Source: CAYTXJ01 sp965613025
Lineage (GTDB): Bacteria > Desulfobacterota > DSM-4660 > Desulfatiglandales > JALVMZ01
DNA: 34,060 nt
NCBI GenBank assembly: GCA_965613025.1
Contig: CBFDUE010000017.1
Span: 1 to 34,060 of the forward strand
Direction: 5' to 3'
Positions 31,865 through 34,060 of the stretch are shown piece by piece. The translations under genes were made by a program, and so were the position numbers. The notes under the pieces are model-generated. The model had not been told where the DNA came from and made no database searches. It was given only the letters and a program-made list of their open reading frames with translations. Numbering within the stretch: the stretch's first letter is position 1; every line of letters begins with the position of its first letter.

Positions 31865-33223
31865 ATGTCAAAGATCTGGAAACTACACAGTAAGGACATA
31901 TCAAAGGGGCATCTGCCACAAGTAGTTGTGGTAGGAGCAGGTATTTCAGGACTTGTGTGTGCAAGGATCCTTAAGGATTCTGGGTTTGATGTGCTGCTCT
32001 TGGAGGCAAGGAAAAGGATAGGGGGCAGGATATGGACAGATCATAGCTTGGGGTTTCCATGTGATCTTGGCGCATCTTGGATACATGGAAAATGGGGGAA
32101 TCCTCTGGTTAAGTGGTGCAAAAGCTCCTCTCTCAGGTTGTTATCTATTCCATCTGGTAGAATATGGTTTTACACCAAAGGGGATTTTATGCCAGACTAT
32201 AAAATGATCTGGAATTATAAAGGCACAATCTTAAAGATGTTTGCCAGATTTTTTAAAAATAGATCTCTAAATGGAACCCTTACCCTTAAAGAGGCCCGAT
32301 CTCTTATAGCTCAAGGCATAAATCCCCACGAGCTACCCCTTTTAAATTGGGTTGTGGAGCTCTTGGAGGCAATAAATGGGGCACCTTCCCATGAATTAAT
32401 CCTAAACGAGATAGGAATCTTAGAGCTATTTCAATCCAATCTCTTAATAGAAGGGGGATATGAAAAGCTGCTTCAGGAAGCATCGTATGATTTAAATATT
32501 AGAAAGGGGGTTGTGGTAGAGGCAGTGGAATATACATCAAGGGGTGTGACCTTTCATACCTCTGAAGGCAAATATGGGGCAGAGCTTGGAATAGTCTCTG
32601 TTCCCATAGGGGTATTAAAAAGGGACATTAAATTTTTCCCCCCTCTTCCAGACTACAAAACCAATGCCATTCAAAAGATAGGCTATGGGGGTGTATTAAA
32701 CAAGGTGGTATTTTTATTTAAAGAGAGGTTCTGGCCTTCAAGACACCAGAGGCTTACATATCTTCCCCAAGATGATAGAGGGAATGGGGGATTTAGATAC
32801 TGGGTAGATTTCTCCCCCCTCTCACCTCTACCCACACTTATGGGATTTTCAAATGGAAGGGCTGCCATATCTATGGACCTCTATATGAAAGAAGAAGATA
32901 TGTATGAGACTGCATTGAGTTCCTTAAAGGAGATGTTCGGGGACGATCTCATTGAACCATCAGATTTTATAATTACTCGCTGGCTTTCTGATCCCTTTTC
33001 AAAGGGAAGTTACTCTTATGGAAAGACAAAAGATGACCATTTAGAAAGGCATGCCCTGAGCCATCCCTTATACAATAGGCTATTTTTCACTGGAGAGGCA
33101 ACCCATGCAGCTCATTATGGCACAGTTCACGGTGCACTTCTAAGTGGTGAGCGGGAGGCAAGGAGGATACACAGGCTATTTTGCTGTAAAGAGGAGATAT
33201 TAAAAAATCTACCATGGAGATAG
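31865..33223 (+). CDS. FAD-dependent amine oxidase (flavin monoamine/polyamine oxidase family)
   Basis: A 452-aa flavoprotein. The N-terminal Rossmann motif VVVVGAGISGLVCARIL with LLLEARKRIGGRIWTD binds FAD, DLGASWIHG forms the next conserved block, and the C-terminal RLFFTGEATHAAHYGTVHGALLSG closes the FAD site as in plant and fungal polyamine oxidases and related bacterial enzymes. No signal peptide. It lies 36 nt after the HAD gene and 23 nt before the DUF1847 gene, on one likely transcript. An oxygen-using oxidase in an otherwise anaerobe-like genome is notable, though some members act as dehydrogenases. Confidence 0.88.
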   Translation: MSKIWKLHSKDISKGHLPQVVVVGAGISGLVCARILKDSGFDVLLLEARKRIGGRIWTDHSLGFPCDLGASWIHGKWGNPLVKWCKSSSLRLLSIPSGRIWFYTKGDFMPDYKMIWNYKGTILKMFARFFKNRSLNGTLTLKEARSLIAQGINPHELPLLNWVVELLEAINGAPSHELILNEIGILELFQSNLLIEGGYEKLLQEASYDLNIRKGVVVEAVEYTSRGVTFHTSEGKYGAELGIVSVPIGVLKRDIKFFPPLPDYKTNAIQKIGYGGVLNKVVFLFKERFWPSRHQRLTYLPQDDRGNGGFRYWVDFSPLSPLPTLMGFSNGRAAISMDLYMKEEDMYETALSSLKEMFGDDLIEPSDFIITRWLSDPFSKGSYSYGKTKDDHLERHALSHPLYNRLFFTGEATHAAHYGTVHGALLSGEREARRIHRLFCCKEEILKNLPWR

Positions 33224-33246
33224 AGGCATTTAAAAGGAGGTTTTAA

Positions 33247-33924
33247 ATGAGTGATTCAAAACCAGATTGCGCCCAATGCCCTTTCAATATAGCAGATAGA
33301 ATATGTAGATCTGAGAAGGGAAGGGGGCCAAAATCTTGCCCTACAATTAACAGGGGGGATATACTGGATAAGAGTCAGCGGGAATACCAAAAACAGGATA
33401 TCCATGAATTTGCAAGAATCTGCTCCATTCAGGAGGCAGAAGGTTATGCAGACAGGGAGCTTGGGTATGAATATGTGCGTCCCATAAAGCCCAGGATCTT
33501 AGAGATTGTGGAATTTGCCAAAAGGATGAATTTTAAGAGACTGGGTCTTGCATTCTGTGTGGGGCTTAGGGAGGAGGCAAAGATAGTGGATTCTTTCTTT
33601 AAGGATAAAGGCTTTGAGGTGGTATCTGTTATCTGTAAAGCTGGAAGGGTTCCAAAAGAGAGCCTTGGGATTGAGGATCATCAAAAGATCGCCATTGGCC
33701 AGTTTGAAAGCATGTGCAATCCCATATTCCAGGCCATGATTTTAAATAGTGAAGAGACTGAGCTGAATGTGCTCTTAGGTCTTTGTGTGGGACATGACTC
33801 CCTATTTTTAAAATACTCTAAAGCGCCCTGTACGATTTTAGCTGTAAAGGATCGTCTCTTAGGGCATAACCCCCTTGCCGCTATATACAATCTTAAAAGT
33901 TATTACAGATTTTTGAAAAGATAG
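33247..33924 (+). CDS. DUF1847 cysteine-rich (metal-binding) protein
   Basis: A 225-aa member of DUF1847. The N-terminal CAQCPFNIADRICRSEKG...SCP supplies four cysteines in a likely metal site; the core contains GLAFCVGLREEAKIV, VISVICKAGRVPKES-like and LNVLLGLCVGHDSLFLKYS, with PCTILAVKDRLLGHNP near the C-terminus. These conserved blocks identify the family, which is frequent in anaerobes; the reaction is unknown. AGGAGG lies upstream of the ATG. It is the last gene, with a hairpin repeat 59 nt beyond the stop codon. Confidence 0.88.
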   Translation: MSDSKPDCAQCPFNIADRICRSEKGRGPKSCPTINRGDILDKSQREYQKQDIHEFARICSIQEAEGYADRELGYEYVRPIKPRILEIVEFAKRMNFKRLGLAFCVGLREEAKIVDSFFKDKGFEVVSVICKAGRVPKESLGIEDHQKIAIGQFESMCNPIFQAMILNSEETELNVLLGLCVGHDSLFLKYSKAPCTILAVKDRLLGHNPLAAIYNLKSYYRFLKR

Positions 33925-33982
33925 TCCCTATATTAATTGCACCTTTTCTTGAACCTTTTTCTAATTAGGAAAGGATCAATCT

Positions 33983-34060
33983 TGAGAGCTTTGAATTTTT
34001 CAAAGCTCTCATAAAAAAGCTGTAATTATGGGTTATTTTAAGTTAATTTTTGGGGGTCTG
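33983..34060. repeat. Hairpin repeat at contig end, inverted copy of the one after nadE
   Basis: A perfect 13-bp hairpin: arms 33983-33995 and 33999-34011 around TTT, core arm GAGAGCTTTGAA. The 27-nt core is the exact reverse complement of 1719-1745, and similarity continues in the tail (AAAAGCTGTAA here versus AAGAAGCTGTAA on the minus strand there). The last nine bases, GGGGGTCTG, are the reverse complement of CAGACCCCC and resemble CAGACCCC at 1629-1636. So the window ends within a second copy of the composite repeat. 33925-33982 holds nothing else recognisable. Confidence 0.8.

Overview
The window is one contig of roughly 40% GC with dense coding and short intergenic gaps. Its left edge is not genomic: bases 6-71 are an Illumina Nextera P7 adapter with an 8-base index and the Tn5 mosaic end, so native DNA starts near base 72. 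The gene content suggests an anaerobic or microaerophilic diderm bacterium. The evidence is an oxygen-sensitive Fe-S/Mo-type 'orange protein' (ORP) gene set, sigma54 control, c-di-GMP signalling, two genes for modified Kdo (hence LPS) and the MEP pathway. AGA/AGG- and ATA-rich codon use and this gene set would fit Desulfobacterota or Nitrospirota-like lineages, but no marker here settles the phylum.

Layout. 72-793: 5'-truncated, AT-rich NlpC/P60-like gene. 816-5739 (minus): cobS, then a composite palindromic repeat, then kdnB-kdnA-nadE as a tight transcription unit. kdnB and kdnA look like the Kdo 8-oxidase and 8-aminotransferase that make 8-amino-Kdo. 5881-6219: PII signal protein. 6325-11967 (plus): a four-gene signalling run of hybrid-less histidine kinase, CheY-like receiver, REC-HD-GYP protein and PAS-AAA-HTH sigma54 activator. 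11966-12183: three copies of a TTGCA-N4-TGCAA palindrome followed by a near-perfect sigma54 promoter. 12224-17977: an ORP-type operon (DUF5320 protein, two NifX-like proteins, an Mrp-NifX fusion, a 58-aa four-CxxC-type zinc-ribbon-like protein with a GTG start, a seven-cysteine CGGC-like protein, two ferredoxin-containing MinD ATPases and a Tat-exported metallo-beta-lactamase-fold protein). It closes with a 19-bp perfect hairpin.

18112-29390: housekeeping genes. These are rpmB, a convergent ispG-proS-rel unit, a plus-strand unit of aminotransferase, NIL-ferredoxin and mtaB, then pncB with a Tpt1-like protein that seems to have lost catalytic residues, and pyrF. 29387-33924: thiL convergent with pyrF, then an O6-alkylguanine methyltransferase, a HAD protein, an FAD amine oxidase and a DUF1847 protein. 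The last 136 bases carry an inverted copy of the hairpin repeat found after nadE, and the contig breaks inside this repeat.

The most interesting system is the ORP operon with its own sigma54 activator, operator array and promoter, placed directly behind a kinase/c-di-GMP module. Extra items are a second NifX paralogue, a short cysteine protein easily missed by gene callers, and a Tat-exported hydrolase. nadE and pncB in the same window cover parts of NAD synthesis and salvage.
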